Positions 10,634-20,643 are shown, numbered from the stretch's first letter. The stretch: DNA of 64,000 nucleotides from Meridianimarinicoccus aquatilis (GCF_004358675.1 NZ_SMZO01000004.1:62001-126000); one strand, 5' to 3'. Numbers and translations: made by a program. The notes: a model not told the origin generated them from the sequence alone.

Positions 10634-11722
10634 CTAAAGATAGTGCAGCGACGTCCCGCCATGAAACGCGTGCAGCTTTTCGGGTAAGGCGGTAAGGTTC
10701 AATTTATCCCCGCGCTTGGTGTGAATGATGCCGGGCAGCTTCGCGACCATTTGCGATCCGCCTTCATCCGCACGTGAATACACCACCGTGACATCGCCCA
10801 ACCGTTCCGAAATTTCGACTTCGAAGGGCACGAAACCAACAACACCGTCATCGGCAATTGTCAGGTCTTCGGGGCGCACCCCCAGTTCCACCGTCTCGCC
10901 CACCAGGCTGTCGGCAGATGGCGCATGCACCGTGACCTCGCCCCCAGCAGTGCGCACGGTCGTGTGCGCCCCCGCCCCTGTCACCGTCCCCTTCATCAGG
11001 TTCATCGCAGGTGAGCCAATGAACTGCGCTACAAACGTATTTTCGGGTCGCTCATACAATTCAAGCGGCGTTCCCACTTGGCTGATACCGCCGCCCGCGA
11101 GAACAACGATCCGGCTGGCCAGTGTCATCGCTTCCACTTGATCGTGGGTCACGTAAATCATCGTGCTATCGGGCATCGACTCCTTAAGTTGCGCAATCTC
11201 GATCCGTGTGGCCACTCGCAAGGCTGCATCAAGGTTGGAAAGCGGCTCGTCGAACAGGTACACCTTCGGGTCCCGCACGATGGACCGGCCGATCGCCACC
11301 CGCTGGCGTTGACCGCCTGACAGCGCCTTTGGAAGACGGTCAAGGTACGGCTCAAGCTGCAAGATCCGCGCGGCCTTGGCGACGGCCTCCTCGATTTCGT
11401 CCTTGGATTTCTTGGCGATCTTCAAGGCAAAGGTCATGTTATCGCGCACCGTCATGTGCGGGTACAAAGCATAGGACTGAAACACCATCGCGATACCGCG
11501 CTGCGCAGGCGGCATGTCATTCATCCGCTCACCGTCAATGGTCAGCGTTCCGCTGGTGATCTTTTCAAGCCCCGCTATCATCCTGAGCAGTGTGGATTTA
11601 CCACATCCCGAGGGGCCCACAAAGACGATCAACTCGCCGGTCTTAATGTCGAGGTTGATGTTGCTGAGCACCTGCACCTCGCCATAGGCTTTCGCAACGT
11701 CCTTCAAGTTCAGTTCGGCCAT
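10634..11722 (-). CDS. aglK: Alpha-glucoside ABC transporter ATP-binding protein
   Basis: 362 residues of the MalK/UgpC type. Walker [10 protein letters not shown], the ABC signature [14 protein letters not shown], Walker [14 protein letters not shown] and the H-loop ([13 protein letters not shown]) are intact. The C-terminal 120 residues form the regulatory OB-like domain ([11 protein letters not shown]). It energises sugar import through the two permeases upstream and acts at the inner face of the membrane. The start at 11722 ([14 protein letters not shown]) is preferred; an open frame to 11845 overlaps aglA. It is the last gene of aglE-F-G-A-K, the order known from the rhizobial alpha-glucoside operon. 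Confidence 0.92.
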   Translation of the reverse strand: MAELNLKDVAKAYGEVQVLSNINLDIKTGELIVFVGPSGCGKSTLLRMIAGLEKITSGTLTIDGERMNDMPPAQRGIAMVFQSYALYPHMTVRDNMTFALKIAKKSKDEIEEAVAKAARILQLEPYLDRLPKALSGGQRQRVAIGRSIVRDPKVYLFDEPLSNLDAALRVATRIEIAQLKESMPDSTMIYVTHDQVEAMTLASRIVVLAGGGISQVGTPLELYERPENTFVAQFIGSPAMNLMKGTVTGAGAHTTVRTAGGEVTVHAPSADSLVGETVELGVRPEDLTIADDGVVGFVPFEVEISERLGDVTVVYSRADEGGSQMVAKLPGIIHTKRGDKLNLTALPEKLHAFHGGTSLHYL

Positions 11723-11736
11723 CGTGTCGGTCCCCC

Positions 11737-13407
11737 TCAGGTTTGCTCTAGCTGGCGCAGGGCAAAACAGGCCTGCCATGGCGGCATGTGCAAGCCGCGC
11801 TCTGTTGGTGTCGTTGTGAACGGGGCGCCATGGTCCACCGACCAATCACCTTCGGGCAGGTCAACATCCATGCCCGCATCAGACAGGTTGAAAGCGCAGT
11901 AGATTTCCACGCCATCAAAGCTGCGCGTAAAGGCAAGGAACGTGTCCCGCGCTTCAATCACCTTCAGGCTACCCTTGCGTAGTGCGGGATGAGCCCGCCT
12001 GAAGCCTAACATCTGGCGATAGAAATTCAGCATGGAGTCGGGATCGCGTTCCTGTTCGGATACAGCAAGTCGCAGGTGTTCCTTCGCCACCGGCAGCCAT
12101 GGATGCCCGTCGGAAAACCCACCATTGTGGGCATCTGAAAGCCAAGGCATCGGGGTTCGGCACCCATCGCGCCCTTTGAATTTCGGCCAAAACCGTTTTC
12201 CGTAAGGATCCTGCAAATCCTCATAGGCGACATAGGATTCGGTCAGGCCCAATTCTTCGCCCTGATAAATGCAAATTGATCCGCGCATGCACATCATAAG
12301 CCCGGCATAGGCCCGCGCTGCCGGGTCGGTCAGGGACCAGCGGGTGGGATGCCGGACCACGTCGTGGTTTGAATAAGCCCAACAGGCCCAACCTTCGGTC
12401 ACGATCCGCTGAAAACGGTCCAATACACGGGCCACCTGTGTGCCTGTGGGATAGACGTTCGACAAAAAGTCAAAGTCATAACACATGTGCAGCAGATCAT
12501 CCCCGGCCGTGTAATCGGCCTGAACCTGCGTGCCGCGCTGGCTTTCGCCCACTTCGCCCACCGTCGTCGAACCGGGGTAATCATCAAGAACCGCGCGCAG
12601 ACGGCGCAAAAAGGCAATATTTTCAGGCTGAGTTTTGTCGTAAAGATGATCCTGAAAATTGTAGGGGTTCACCGCAGGGGCCGTATTTTCGTTGCGATCC
12701 TCTGGGGCGAGCGGCGGATTATCCCGAAGCTGAGCATCATGGAAATAGAAATTCACAGTGTCGAGCCGGAATCCGTCGACACCGCGTTCCATCCAGTAGC
12801 GGGCTACGCTTAGCAACTCTTCCTGCACGTCCGCGCAATGAAAATTCAGGTCGGGCTGCGAGGTCAGGAAGTTGTGCAGGTAATACTGCATCCGCTCGCC
12901 ATCCCACTCCCAAGCCGAGCCGCCGAAGATGGACAGCCAGTTGTTTGGTGGGCTGCCGTCTGGCTTGGCGTCGGCCCAGACATACCAGTCTGACCGCGGG
13001 TTTTCGCGGCTCGAACGACTTTCGCGAAACCATGCATGCTGGTCGCTGGTATGGCTCATCACTAGATCGATCAGCACTTTCAAATTCAGTTCATGAGCAC
13101 GCTCTATGAGCGCATCAAAATCCCCAAGGCTGCCGAACATCGGGTCCACGTCGCGGTAGTCACTGACATCATATCCGAAATCCAACATGGGCGACCGGAA
13201 GAAGGGTGAAATCCATATTGCATCGACCCCAAGCCGGGCAATGTGCTCCAGTCGCTGGATGATCCCCCCCAGATCGCCGATCCCGTCATCGTTGCTGTCC
13301 TGAAAGGATCGCGGATAGATCTGATAGATCGCGGCACCGCGCCACCAGTCCGGATCCGCCTTTGCCAAGATCGGAGCCTCGTCCGATCGTGGGTCCAGAT
13401 ACGCCAT
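11737..13407 (-). CDS. aglA: Alpha-glucosidase, glycoside hydrolase family 13
   Basis: 556 residues, no signal peptide, so probably cytoplasmic. It should hydrolyse imported alpha-glucosides (sucrose, maltose, trehalose-like) to glucose. GH13 regions: [18 protein letters not shown] near the start, [10 protein letters not shown], the nucleophile D216 in GFRLDT, the acid/base E285 in VGEVGES, and D349 in [16 protein letters not shown] and [16 protein letters not shown] are typical of oligo-1,6-glucosidase and AglA-type enzymes. It sits between aglG and aglK in the transport operon. Exact substrate range is not readable from the sequence. Trehalulose hydrolase or sucrose hydrolase activity are alternatives. 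Confidence 0.92.
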   Translation of the reverse strand: MAYLDPRSDEAPILAKADPDWWRGAAIYQIYPRSFQDSNDDGIGDLGGIIQRLEHIARLGVDAIWISPFFRSPMLDFGYDVSDYRDVDPMFGSLGDFDALIERAHELNLKVLIDLVMSHTSDQHAWFRESRSSRENPRSDWYVWADAKPDGSPPNNWLSIFGGSAWEWDGERMQYYLHNFLTSQPDLNFHCADVQEELLSVARYWMERGVDGFRLDTVNFYFHDAQLRDNPPLAPEDRNENTAPAVNPYNFQDHLYDKTQPENIAFLRRLRAVLDDYPGSTTVGEVGESQRGTQVQADYTAGDDLLHMCYDFDFLSNVYPTGTQVARVLDRFQRIVTEGWACWAYSNHDVVRHPTRWSLTDPAARAYAGLMMCMRGSICIYQGEELGLTESYVAYEDLQDPYGKRFWPKFKGRDGCRTPMPWLSDAHNGGFSDGHPWLPVAKEHLRLAVSEQERDPDSMLNFYRQMLGFRRAHPALRKGSLKVIEARDTFLAFTRSFDGVEIYCAFNLSDAGMDVDLPEGDWSVDHGAPFTTTPTERGLHMPPWQACFALRQLEQT

Positions 13408-13428
13408 ATCGTTTCTCTTTCCTTGCGA

Positions 13429-14580
13429 TTACTTTACTGAGCCGGCCAGCAGGCCGCGCACCAAAAACCGTTGCATCGTGAAGAACACGACAAGCGGGAC
13501 GGCGATGGACACGAACGCTGCGGTTGCCAGAATTCCCCAATCGCCGCCGCGTGAGCCCAGAAGATCATCCGCAATCTTGACGGTCATTACTTTGGATTCC
13601 GCGTTCGACGGCAAAAACACCTTCGCGACCAGCAGATCATTCCAGGTCCACAGAAACTGGAAGATCGAAAATGCGGCCAATGCTGGCAGACTGAGCGGCA
13701 GAACGATCTTGGTGAAAACCTGAAAGTCCGTGGCACCATCGACCTTTGCAGATTCGATGATGTCGCGCGGAAGCCCGACCATGTAATTGCGCAAAAGGTA
13801 GACGGCCAGCGGCATCCCAAACGCCGTATGCGCAAACCATATGCCAAGAAAGCTCTGCCCGATCCCGACTTTGTTGTGAAAATTCAGCATGGGAACCAGC
13901 GCCAATTGCAATGGCACCACGAGCAGCCCAACAACCGCCGCAATCAGCCAGCCACGCCCTGCAAAATCCATCCACGCCAGCGCGTATGCCGCGAAAGCCG
14001 CAATCAGGATCGGGATGATGGTCGCTGGCACCGTTACAGTCAGTGTGTTGATGAACGCGCGATCCATATTGTCAGCCGTCAACACCTGCCGATAATTGGC
14101 CAGCGTGAATTGCGGCGGGGTATCAGCCGCGAAATAGACTCTTTGCCCCCGATTTCCCGGCTCTTCCGGGCTGCGGAATTCGTATGTGCCGTCTGCGTTC
14201 ACGATCAGACTTTCACCGTCGCCCAGATCAGCGGGCGAGCCGACCGGAAATTCCCCGGGTGTGCGGGCCGATGTGGAAAAGCCGGTGACACGGCCGGCAC
14301 CAGTGCCAAACGCCTCTTGCACTTCTGGGGCTTCAAAGATGTTGCCGGTCACGACCCAATCATCACCGTCTTTCACGCCGTCCACTCCGGCGCGCGCGCG
14401 GAACGTCAATTCAACCGAGAACGGCGCCTGCCACCAGCCAGAAACGGAAATCTGGTCGCGGTCGCGAAACGACGATACCAACAATCCAACGGTCGGGATC
14501 AGCCAGATCAGCACCATGGCGACCACAGCAACGTTGGTGGCGATGCTCAGGCCGGATTTTTGTCCTGCAATCGTACCCAT
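13429..14580 (-). CDS. aglG: Alpha-glucoside ABC transporter permease
   Basis: 383 residues, an inner-membrane permease of the MalG class. A first transmembrane helix (about 18-37) is followed by an unusually long periplasmic segment of about 130 residues (roughly 45-180), a feature of the AglG subfamily compared with MalG. Five further helices follow. The EAA loop that docks on the ATPase is ESAKVDGATDFQVFTKIVLP. It pairs with AglF to form the channel that receives sugar from AglE. The end is the MalG-like LVRGLLAGSVK. It is placed between aglF and aglA on the minus strand with short spacers. Confidence 0.92.
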   Translation of the reverse strand: MGTIAGQKSGLSIATNVAVVAMVLIWLIPTVGLLVSSFRDRDQISVSGWWQAPFSVELTFRARAGVDGVKDGDDWVVTGNIFEAPEVQEAFGTGAGRVTGFSTSARTPGEFPVGSPADLGDGESLIVNADGTYEFRSPEEPGNRGQRVYFAADTPPQFTLANYRQVLTADNMDRAFINTLTVTVPATIIPILIAAFAAYALAWMDFAGRGWLIAAVVGLLVVPLQLALVPMLNFHNKVGIGQSFLGIWFAHTAFGMPLAVYLLRNYMVGLPRDIIESAKVDGATDFQVFTKIVLPLSLPALAAFSIFQFLWTWNDLLVAKVFLPSNAESKVMTVKIADDLLGSRGGDWGILATAAFVSIAVPLVVFFTMQRFLVRGLLAGSVK

Positions 14581-14592
14581 CTCGGTGCCTCC

Positions 14593-15573
14593 TCAGCGCA
14601 TTTCCTTGCGGGCCTGCACGATGTTCGAAATCATCACTGGCAGAACCACGATCATGATGACAAAGGCGACTGCGGTCGCGCGCCCGTCATCGCGGAACAT
14701 GAAACTCATCATGTAGCTGGGCAGAATATCGGTTCCGAAATTTCCGCCAGTCATTGCATAGACGATGTCAAACACCTTGAGCACCAGCACGGTGATGGTC
14801 GTCCAGACAACCACGATGGTCGGCATGATTTGCGGTACCTTGATCTTGAAGAAGATCTGGAACGGGTTGGCCCCGTCAATCACGGCTGCCTCAATTGTTT
14901 CTTCGGGGATACCGCGCAGGGCGGCAGACAAGATCACCATGGCGAACCCGGTCTGTATCCACACAAGAATGAACATCAGGAAGAAATTGTTCCAGAACGG
15001 GATCTGAAGCACATCGACCGGCTCTGACCCAAAAAGGCCCGCCCGGATCGCATTGATCAACCCAATATCCGCGTCCACGGCGTAAACAAATTTCCAGATC
15101 AGCGAGGCCCCGACAAAGCTGATTGCCATTGGCATGAAGATCAAAGACTTGGCGATGTTTCCCCAAGAGAGTTTATCTGTCAGTTGTGCCGCGACCAGAC
15201 CGAAAAAAGTGGTCAGTGCGGGAACGAAGATTGCCCAAAGCACATTGTTCAGAAAGGCAGTGCGAAATTCGGCTGCGCCCAGAAGCGTGGCGTAATTTCC
15301 AAGGCCGATAAATTCTTGACCGGACCGATTATACAGCGAGCGGATGAAAGACCCGATCACCGGATAGACGAGGTAAAGGCCCAGAACGAAAACTGCCGGA
15401 AACACGAACAGCCAGGGCCGCCACTGATTGGCGCGGTTGATATTGCGCCCTGTGTTTGGCCCCCGTGCGGGGAAGATCACCTTGTCGAGGATCAGGTTGG
15501 AAAAATAGAAATATCCAACGCAACTTCCGACACCGACGATGATCGTGATGATCCCACTCAGGAACGGGTGCAT
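14593..15573 (-). CDS. aglF: Alpha-glucoside ABC transporter permease
   Basis: 326 residues, the MalF-class permease of the alpha-glucoside importer. About seven to eight hydrophobic helices are seen, with a cytoplasmic EAA loop (EAAVIDGANPFQIFFKIKVP) near residue 235. The ATG at 15573 is chosen because GGGAGAGAAGG lies directly before it; the same frame is open to 15615 without a better site. It lies 12 bases upstream of aglG and 84 bases downstream of aglE, as in the known aglEFGAK operons. Confidence 0.92.
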   Translation of the reverse strand: MHPFLSGIITIIVGVGSCVGYFYFSNLILDKVIFPARGPNTGRNINRANQWRPWLFVFPAVFVLGLYLVYPVIGSFIRSLYNRSGQEFIGLGNYATLLGAAEFRTAFLNNVLWAIFVPALTTFFGLVAAQLTDKLSWGNIAKSLIFMPMAISFVGASLIWKFVYAVDADIGLINAIRAGLFGSEPVDVLQIPFWNNFFLMFILVWIQTGFAMVILSAALRGIPEETIEAAVIDGANPFQIFFKIKVPQIMPTIVVVWTTITVLVLKVFDIVYAMTGGNFGTDILPSYMMSFMFRDDGRATAVAFVIMIVVLPVMISNIVQARKEMR

Positions 15574-15657
15574 CCTTCTCTCCCTCTGGCTGTGGTCAAG
15601 GACAGGCGCGCGCAACGTAAGACGCGCACCTGCAAGAACTTCTAACTTCAGATCGGA

Positions 15658-17010
15658 TTAGCGGATCGAGTCCCACCGTGCCTGAATGTCCGCGCCAACA
15701 GTCGCGGCATCTGCGCCAGTGGTATAATCCACCATCCCTGTCCAGAATGCGCCTGCACCGATCTCGCCGGGCATCAGGTCAGACCCATCAAAGCGGAACG
15801 TGGTCGCGTTGGTCAGAATGTCGTTCAGCGATCTTTGGGTGTCGGATGCAAAGACATCCGTGTTTGCCGACTTGAACGGCGTCAGGAAACCTGATTGGGC
15901 CATCCAGATTTCATGCGCGATAGGCGTCTTCAGGAAATCAATCAGACCATGTGCAACAGGTGCATCGTTGGTGATGGCGAACAAGGTGCCTGCGCCCAAC
16001 ACCGGCTGACCCAGATCCTTCTCGGCATAGGCCGGGAAGTAGAAGAAATCCACATCTTCGCCCAGTTCTGTACCTTCCGGGAAGAACGTCGGAATAAACG
16101 TGGCCTGTTTATGCATCAGGCAGTCAGGCGGAAAGTTGAACAAGCCGGTTGGGCTGTCACGGAAATCGGTCGTGGCGACGGCAGTGCTGCCACCACTGAC
16201 AAAGGCATCGTTGCGCACGAACCAGCCGTATTCTTCGATGGCACCCACAACGGCGGGATCATCAAAAGGAATCTCGTTCGCAACCCACAGGTCATAGACC
16301 GACGGCGGCTGCGTGCGGAGCATCATATCTTCGACCCAATCGGTCGCCGGCCATCCAGTCGCCGCACCGGACCCCAAGCCAACACACCATGGCGTGCCGC
16401 CATCTTCCACGACTTGTTCGGTCAACGCCTTCAACTCTTCCATCGTTTCGGGCACGTCGTATCCGAACTCTTCGAAGATTTCCGGCACGTACCAAACAAG
16501 GGATTTCAGATCGACCTTGTAGAAGAAGCCGAACAAATCGTCCTCGCCGCCCGAACCACCAAAGGAGCCAAGGTCCAGCCAAGACTGTCCTGCAGCGTAG
16601 TTGTCCAGAACCCATTGGTCAGTACCATCCGCAAGCGGGGTCAACGCACCGCGCGCGGCAAGGTCGGCCGCAAGGCCAGGCTGCGGGAAGGCCGCAATAT
16701 TCGGCGCAGAGCCCGCCTGAATGGAAATGACGATATCCTGCTCAAAGCTCTCGGAGCCGGAGTAATTCACCTCTGCCCCCGTGGCTTCAGCGAAATATGC
16801 CAAGACAGAATTCACCAAGTCACCATCCGCGCCCGTCCACGGGCCAGTCAGTGTTACGGTCTCTCCACTAAAGTCATTTGCGGCTGCAAACTCTTCCAGA
16901 CTGCCCCAATTGAACTCGCCCTCGCCGATTGGAAATTTCAAATCCTGCGCAGCAGCGCTGCCCGCGACAAGCGCAAGCACGGCAGCGCCGGCATAAAGCC
17001 GTTTGGCCAT
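15658..17010 (-). CDS. aglE: Alpha-glucoside-binding periplasmic protein
   Basis: 450 residues, an extracytoplasmic solute-binding protein of ABC family 1. The signal peptide is residues 1-21 (MAKRLYAGAAVLALVAGSA, then AAQD). The mature protein shows VTLTGPWTGADGDLVNSVL, the start of the ligand-binding lobe, and a C-terminal end WTGMVDYTTGADA typical of AglE. It should capture alpha-glucosides in the periplasm and deliver them to AglFG. It is the first gene of the operon, with a strong ribosome site (GGGAGG) and a promoter of good consensus about 40-65 bases upstream, next to a LacI-type operator. Confidence 0.93.
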   Translation of the reverse strand: MAKRLYAGAAVLALVAGSAAAQDLKFPIGEGEFNWGSLEEFAAANDFSGETVTLTGPWTGADGDLVNSVLAYFAEATGAEVNYSGSESFEQDIVISIQAGSAPNIAAFPQPGLAADLAARGALTPLADGTDQWVLDNYAAGQSWLDLGSFGGSGGEDDLFGFFYKVDLKSLVWYVPEIFEEFGYDVPETMEELKALTEQVVEDGGTPWCVGLGSGAATGWPATDWVEDMMLRTQPPSVYDLWVANEIPFDDPAVVGAIEEYGWFVRNDAFVSGGSTAVATTDFRDSPTGLFNFPPDCLMHKQATFIPTFFPEGTELGEDVDFFYFPAYAEKDLGQPVLGAGTLFAITNDAPVAHGLIDFLKTPIAHEIWMAQSGFLTPFKSANTDVFASDTQRSLNDILTNATTFRFDGSDLMPGEIGAGAFWTGMVDYTTGADAATVGADIQARWDSIR

Positions 17011-17047
17011 ACGAACCTCCCAGTTCCTCTAACGTTTTTGCGAGTTT

Positions 17048-17076
17048 TTGATACCCCGCACCGACCGCAAAGTCAA
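17048..17076 (-). promoter_or_regulatory. Predicted promoter of the aglEFGAK operon
   Basis: On the minus strand, TTGACT (17076-17071) and TATCAA (17053-17048) are separated by exactly 17 bases, close to the sigma-70 consensus. Transcription would begin near 17041, about 30 bases before the aglE start. A perfect palindromic operator lies just upstream of the -35 box. Confidence 0.65.
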
Positions 17077-17083
17077 AGCAGCC

Positions 17084-17099
17084 TTCAAAGCGCTTTGAA
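17084..17099. promoter_or_regulatory. LacI-type operator O1 (probable AglR site)
   Basis: A perfect 16-base palindrome, TTCAAAGCGCTTTGAA, centred on the CG pair typical of LacI/GalR-family operators. It lies seven bases upstream of the aglE -35 box and shares its AAAGCGCTTT core with a second site at 17252-17261. Confidence 0.7.
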
Positions 17100-17210
17100 T
17101 GGCGTGACCATTACCGTCTGATGCGGTGCTGTCAATCAAAATATTTGTAAGTTCTTTGTTTCCAATGCGATTTAGGGTCCAACCATGCTGCGCCGCAGAA
17201 TTGGAAGTTG

Positions 17211-17239
17211 TTGACGAAAAGGCGGATAAGTCCTAGCTT
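17211..17239 (+). promoter_or_regulatory. Predicted promoter of aglR
   Basis: TTGACG (17211-17216) and TAGCTT (17234-17239) are separated by 17 bases. A start near 17246 would place operator O2 (17252-17261) inside the first transcribed bases, a position suited to self-repression of aglR. Confidence 0.5.
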
Positions 17240-17251
17240 GCAACCGAATTA

Positions 17252-17261
17252 AAAGCGCTTT
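17252..17261. promoter_or_regulatory. LacI-type operator O2 (probable AglR site)
   Basis: AAAGCGCTTT, a 10-base perfect palindrome identical to the core of O1 and 168 bases from it, centre to centre around 165. It is 15 bases before the aglR start codon. The flanks (TA on the left, GG on the right) are not symmetrical, so it is likely the weaker site. Confidence 0.6.
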
Positions 17262-17276
17262 GGAACTAGAATACCG

Positions 17277-18317
17277 ATGAATCTCAGGGATTTGGCCCTT
17301 GAATTAGGGCTATCGCAAACAACGGTGAGCCGCGCTTTGAACGGGTACCCAGAAGTGGCCGAGGCAACGCGCCAGCGCGTCAGTGACGCTGCACGGCGGC
17401 ATAACTACAAACCCAATACCCGTGCCAAGGCCCTTGCGACGGGTCGCGCGATGGCCATCGGCCATGTGATCCCGCTTGCCGCTCAAACAGAAATGGTGAA
17501 CCCAGTGTTCGCTGATTTCATCGCAGGCGCCTCTGAAACCTATATGAGCAATGGGTATGACATCGTTCTGTCCGTGACCAAGAACGAGGACGAAGCGCGC
17601 GTCTATCTTGATATGGCGGCAAAGCGGATGGTGGACGGCGTCATTGTTCAGTCGCCCACGGCAGATGATCCACGGATTGCCCTGTTGAAAAAGGTGGGTT
17701 TGCCTTTTGTTGTTCATGGTCGCGCCGCCGACCTGCCCGACGATTATTCATACATTGATGTGAACAACAAACGCGCCTTTCAACGCGGAACAGAATTTTT
17801 GGTGGATCTGGGGCATGCCCGCATCGCACTGATCAACGGTCGCGAAAGTCTGGGGTTTGCAAATCGCCGCAAGGCCGGGTTTATCGCCGGATTAAAGGCA
17901 CGCGGGCTTACACCGGATCCGGCGCTGATGCTCAGCGACGAGATGACTGAAGGTTACGGGTACTCGGCCATGCGGACGCTTTTGTCGCTTGCACATCCGC
18001 CCACCGCGTTTATATGCTCGTCCGCCATTATTGCCTTTGGCATGCGGCGGGCAGCAGATGAGGCAGGATTGCGGCTGGGACAAGACATTTCGCTGATCAC
18101 CTATGATGACGACCTGTCGTATTTCAAGAATGGCGACGACGAGATGATTTTCACCGCCCTACGCTCATCGGTCAGAACGGCTGGACGGTGTGCCGCCGAA
18201 ATGCTGATCGACCTCATTAATGAACCGGACATTCCGCGCCAGCGCATGATGGAAGCGGAATTGATTGTCGGCCGTTCTACCGGACCGGCGCGGCCTAATG
18301 GCACCATTTATCGATGA
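17277..18317 (+). CDS. aglR: LacI-family transcriptional regulator of the alpha-glucoside locus
   Basis: 346 residues. The N-terminal helix-turn-helix (NLRDLALELGLSQTTVSRAL) and hinge (YKPNTRAKALATGR) are classic LacI/GalR. Residues from about 60 form a periplasmic-binding-protein-like effector domain (DGVIVQSPTADDPRIALL, GHARIALINGRESL, DISLITYDDDLSYF). It faces away from aglE, with two operator-like palindromes in the spacer, so it probably represses both directions and is released by a glucoside or its product. The start is at an ATG with only a weak GGAAC upstream. AglR of rhizobial agl operons is the closest functional analogue that I know. Confidence 0.88.
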   Translation: MNLRDLALELGLSQTTVSRALNGYPEVAEATRQRVSDAARRHNYKPNTRAKALATGRAMAIGHVIPLAAQTEMVNPVFADFIAGASETYMSNGYDIVLSVTKNEDEARVYLDMAAKRMVDGVIVQSPTADDPRIALLKKVGLPFVVHGRAADLPDDYSYIDVNNKRAFQRGTEFLVDLGHARIALINGRESLGFANRRKAGFIAGLKARGLTPDPALMLSDEMTEGYGYSAMRTLLSLAHPPTAFICSSAIIAFGMRRAADEAGLRLGQDISLITYDDDLSYFKNGDDEMIFTALRSSVRTAGRCAAEMLIDLINEPDIPRQRMMEAELIVGRSTGPARPNGTIYR

Positions 18318-18338
18318 CTTCGGGAAAGAAGGCAGACC

Positions 18339-19664
18339 ATGAACCACGCTCGCAGCGATTTTCCAGACGACTTCATTTTTGGCACTGCGACTTCGGCTTA
18401 TCAAATCGAAGGTCACGCCCATGGCGGTGCCGGACAAACCCATTGGGATAGCTTTGCAGCAACGCCGGGCAACGTCGAACGCGCTGAAAACGGGGATCTG
18501 GCCTGCGACCACCTGAATCGCTGGCCAGCCGATCTTGACCTGATCCGCGATGCCGGCTTCGACAGCTATCGGTTTTCCCTGTCATGGGCACGGCTTTTGC
18601 CCGAAGGGCTCGGCACCCCCAACGCCGAAGGGCTGGATTTCTATGACCGTCTGATTGACGGGATGTTGGAACGAAACCTGAAACCGGCTGCGACGCTCTA
18701 TCACTGGGAGTTGCCACAGGCGCTGGCCGATATGGGCGGTTGGCGGAATGCGGACATGCCTGCGTGGTTCGGCGACATGACAGAGTTGGTGGCCCAGAAG
18801 TTTGGCGACAGGCTTTGGTCTGTCGCACCGATAAACGAGCCTTGGTGCGTTGCGTGGCTATCGCATTTCATGGGGATACATGCGCCCGGTCTTCGCGATA
18901 TCCGCGCCACCGCCCGCGCGATCCACCATGTGCTCAAGTCCCATGGTACAGCGATAAACGTGATGCGCAGCTTCGGAATGAAAAACCTTGGTGCTGTGTG
19001 TAATTTTGAATATCCGCATCCGTTCAGCCAAAGCCCTGACGATATCGCTGCGGCGGATCGGTATGATGGGTTTTACAATCGCGTCTTTTTGTCCGGACTG
19101 TTCCATGGTCGATACCCGGACAACGTTCTGGAAGGGTTGGAACCGCATCTGCCTGCGGGATGGCAACACGATTTTCCGACGATCCAAGCGCCGCTCGACT
19201 GGCTTGGGCTAAATTATTATACCTGCAAACGCATTGCCCATGATGACGGCCCTTGGCCATCGCTGAAGGAAGTCGATGGACCAAAGCCGCACACCCAAAT
19301 GGGATGGGAGATTTATCCCGAAGGACTGTATCAGTTCCTGACACGTACCGCCGCAGAGTACACAGGCGATTTGCCGCTTTATGTTACGGAAAACGGCATG
19401 GCGAACCCGGACGTAATCAAGAATGGAAAAATCGACGATCAACCGCGTATTGACTATCTGAACGCACATTTAGACAGCGTACGGCGCGCATTGGCTGACG
19501 GCGCACCGGTAAAAGGATATTACGTCTGGTCTTTGATGGACAATTACGAGTGGTCCCGCGGCTATGATCAGCGCTTTGGAATTGTGCATGTCGACTTCGA
19601 GTCACTGGAACGGACTCCAAAAGCGTCTTGGCATGCCCTGCGGGACATGCTTGTAAAGGCATGA
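18339..19664 (+). CDS. bglA: Beta-glucosidase, glycoside hydrolase family 1
   Basis: 441 residues, full GH1 length, no signal peptide. The N-terminal signature DFIFGTATSAYQIEG is present. The acid/base is E167 in PINEPWC and the nucleophile E351 in YVTENGM; the active-site wall WSLMDNYEWSRGYDQRFGI is intact. It splits beta-glucosides such as cellobiose in the cytosol. It lies 21 bases after aglR and just before glucokinase, so the released glucose can be phosphorylated by the next gene product. No beta-glucoside transporter is adjacent, so the agl importer or one elsewhere must supply substrate (inference). Confidence 0.92.
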   Translation: MNHARSDFPDDFIFGTATSAYQIEGHAHGGAGQTHWDSFAATPGNVERAENGDLACDHLNRWPADLDLIRDAGFDSYRFSLSWARLLPEGLGTPNAEGLDFYDRLIDGMLERNLKPAATLYHWELPQALADMGGWRNADMPAWFGDMTELVAQKFGDRLWSVAPINEPWCVAWLSHFMGIHAPGLRDIRATARAIHHVLKSHGTAINVMRSFGMKNLGAVCNFEYPHPFSQSPDDIAAADRYDGFYNRVFLSGLFHGRYPDNVLEGLEPHLPAGWQHDFPTIQAPLDWLGLNYYTCKRIAHDDGPWPSLKEVDGPKPHTQMGWEIYPEGLYQFLTRTAAEYTGDLPLYVTENGMANPDVIKNGKIDDQPRIDYLNAHLDSVRRALADGAPVKGYYVWSLMDNYEWSRGYDQRFGIVHVDFESLERTPKASWHALRDMLVKA

Positions 19665-19707
19665 TACCGCTCACAGCGGCGACCGGGCTAAGAACAGGAC
19701 GTACCAT

Positions 19708-20643
19708 ATGACCACACTTGTGGCCGATATTGGCGGCACAAATACGCGTGTCGCACTCTGCGAAACGCCAGATTCCCCGCGTGAGATTTCCCGTTTTCGC
19801 AATGCCGAATTCGAGTCTCTTGATGCCGTGCTACGGCACTATTTGGATGGGCTGGGTAAGATTGAAATATCCCAGGCCTGTGTTGCCGTGGCCGGCCCCG
19901 TGCGCGATGGCGTGGGCAGAATGACCAATCTTGCTTGGACAATGGATGGTCCCAGTCTGCAAGCGGCCACCGGGGCCGAACGGTGCTTTGTCATCAACGA
20001 TCTCGAAGCTCAGGGTCATGCGCTTGACGATGTCCAAACCCGGCTTTTGATGGGCGCAGGCACCGACAGCCGTGATGGCGCGCGGCTTGTGGTGGGGCTT
20101 GGCACTGGCTTTAATGCGGCCCCGGTTCATGCAGTCAAAGGACAAACGCAGGTGCATGTAGTGCCCTCAGAGTGCGGTCACATCACCCTGCCCGTTTGGG
20201 ATGAGAACACAGCGGCCCTGTCCCGCGCATTGTCAGACCGGCACGGATTTGCGTCCGTTGAAGAAGCTCTGTCCGGGCGCGGCTTATTGGCGGTGAACGC
20301 GTATGTGGCGAACGACCGTGCGCACGCGACGACTCAAGACCTGATGTCGGCATTGGTTGGCGCACCGAATGCTCAGGATCACGCAACAGCCGATCTATTT
20401 TGCCGTATCTTGGGCCGTGTTCTGGGGGATCTGGCGCTAATCCATCTTCCATGGGGCGGTATTTTCCTGATCGGCGGTCTGGCGCGCGCGATGGCACCCT
20501 ATTTTGATAGCCACGGTTTGCCACAAGAATTTGCCGAGAAAGGACGCTTTACGTCGTTCATGCGCGATTTCAGTCTGTATATCGTGGAAGATGATTATTC
20601 GGCCTTGACCGGTTGCGCCCGGTACGCCCTGCGCCATGCCTGA
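19708..20643 (+). CDS. glk: Glucokinase
   Basis: 311 residues of the bacterial Glk family (not ROK). It phosphorylates glucose to glucose 6-phosphate with ATP. Seen are the phosphate-1 motif VADIGGTNTRVAL at the N-terminus, CVAVAGPV, the glucose-site region FVINDLEAQGHAL, VGLGTGFNAAPV for nucleotide binding, and a C-terminal GGIFLIGGLARAM. It follows the beta-glucosidase by 43 bases and overlaps bluB by 8 bases. Together with aglA and bglA it makes a complete route from imported glucosides to the central pathways. Confidence 0.9.
   Translation: MTTLVADIGGTNTRVALCETPDSPREISRFRNAEFESLDAVLRHYLDGLGKIEISQACVAVAGPVRDGVGRMTNLAWTMDGPSLQAATGAERCFVINDLEAQGHALDDVQTRLLMGAGTDSRDGARLVVGLGTGFNAAPVHAVKGQTQVHVVPSECGHITLPVWDENTAALSRALSDRHGFASVEEALSGRGLLAVNAYVANDRAHATTQDLMSALVGAPNAQDHATADLFCRILGRVLGDLALIHLPWGGIFLIGGLARAMAPYFDSHGLPQEFAEKGRFTSFMRDFSLYIVEDDYSALTGCARYALRHA

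Noticed and set aside
12369-13109. Plus-strand open frame opposite aglA
   Set aside because: Antisense to GH13 catalytic regions, no recognisable domain.
13828-15027. Plus-strand open frame of 399 codons opposite aglG and aglF
   Set aside because: Antisense to two permease genes; low-complexity His/Asp/Arg composition typical of shadow frames.
15895-17121. Plus-strand open frame of 408 codons opposite aglE
   Set aside because: Opposite strand of a well-supported binding-protein gene; no family feature and it covers the agl promoter.
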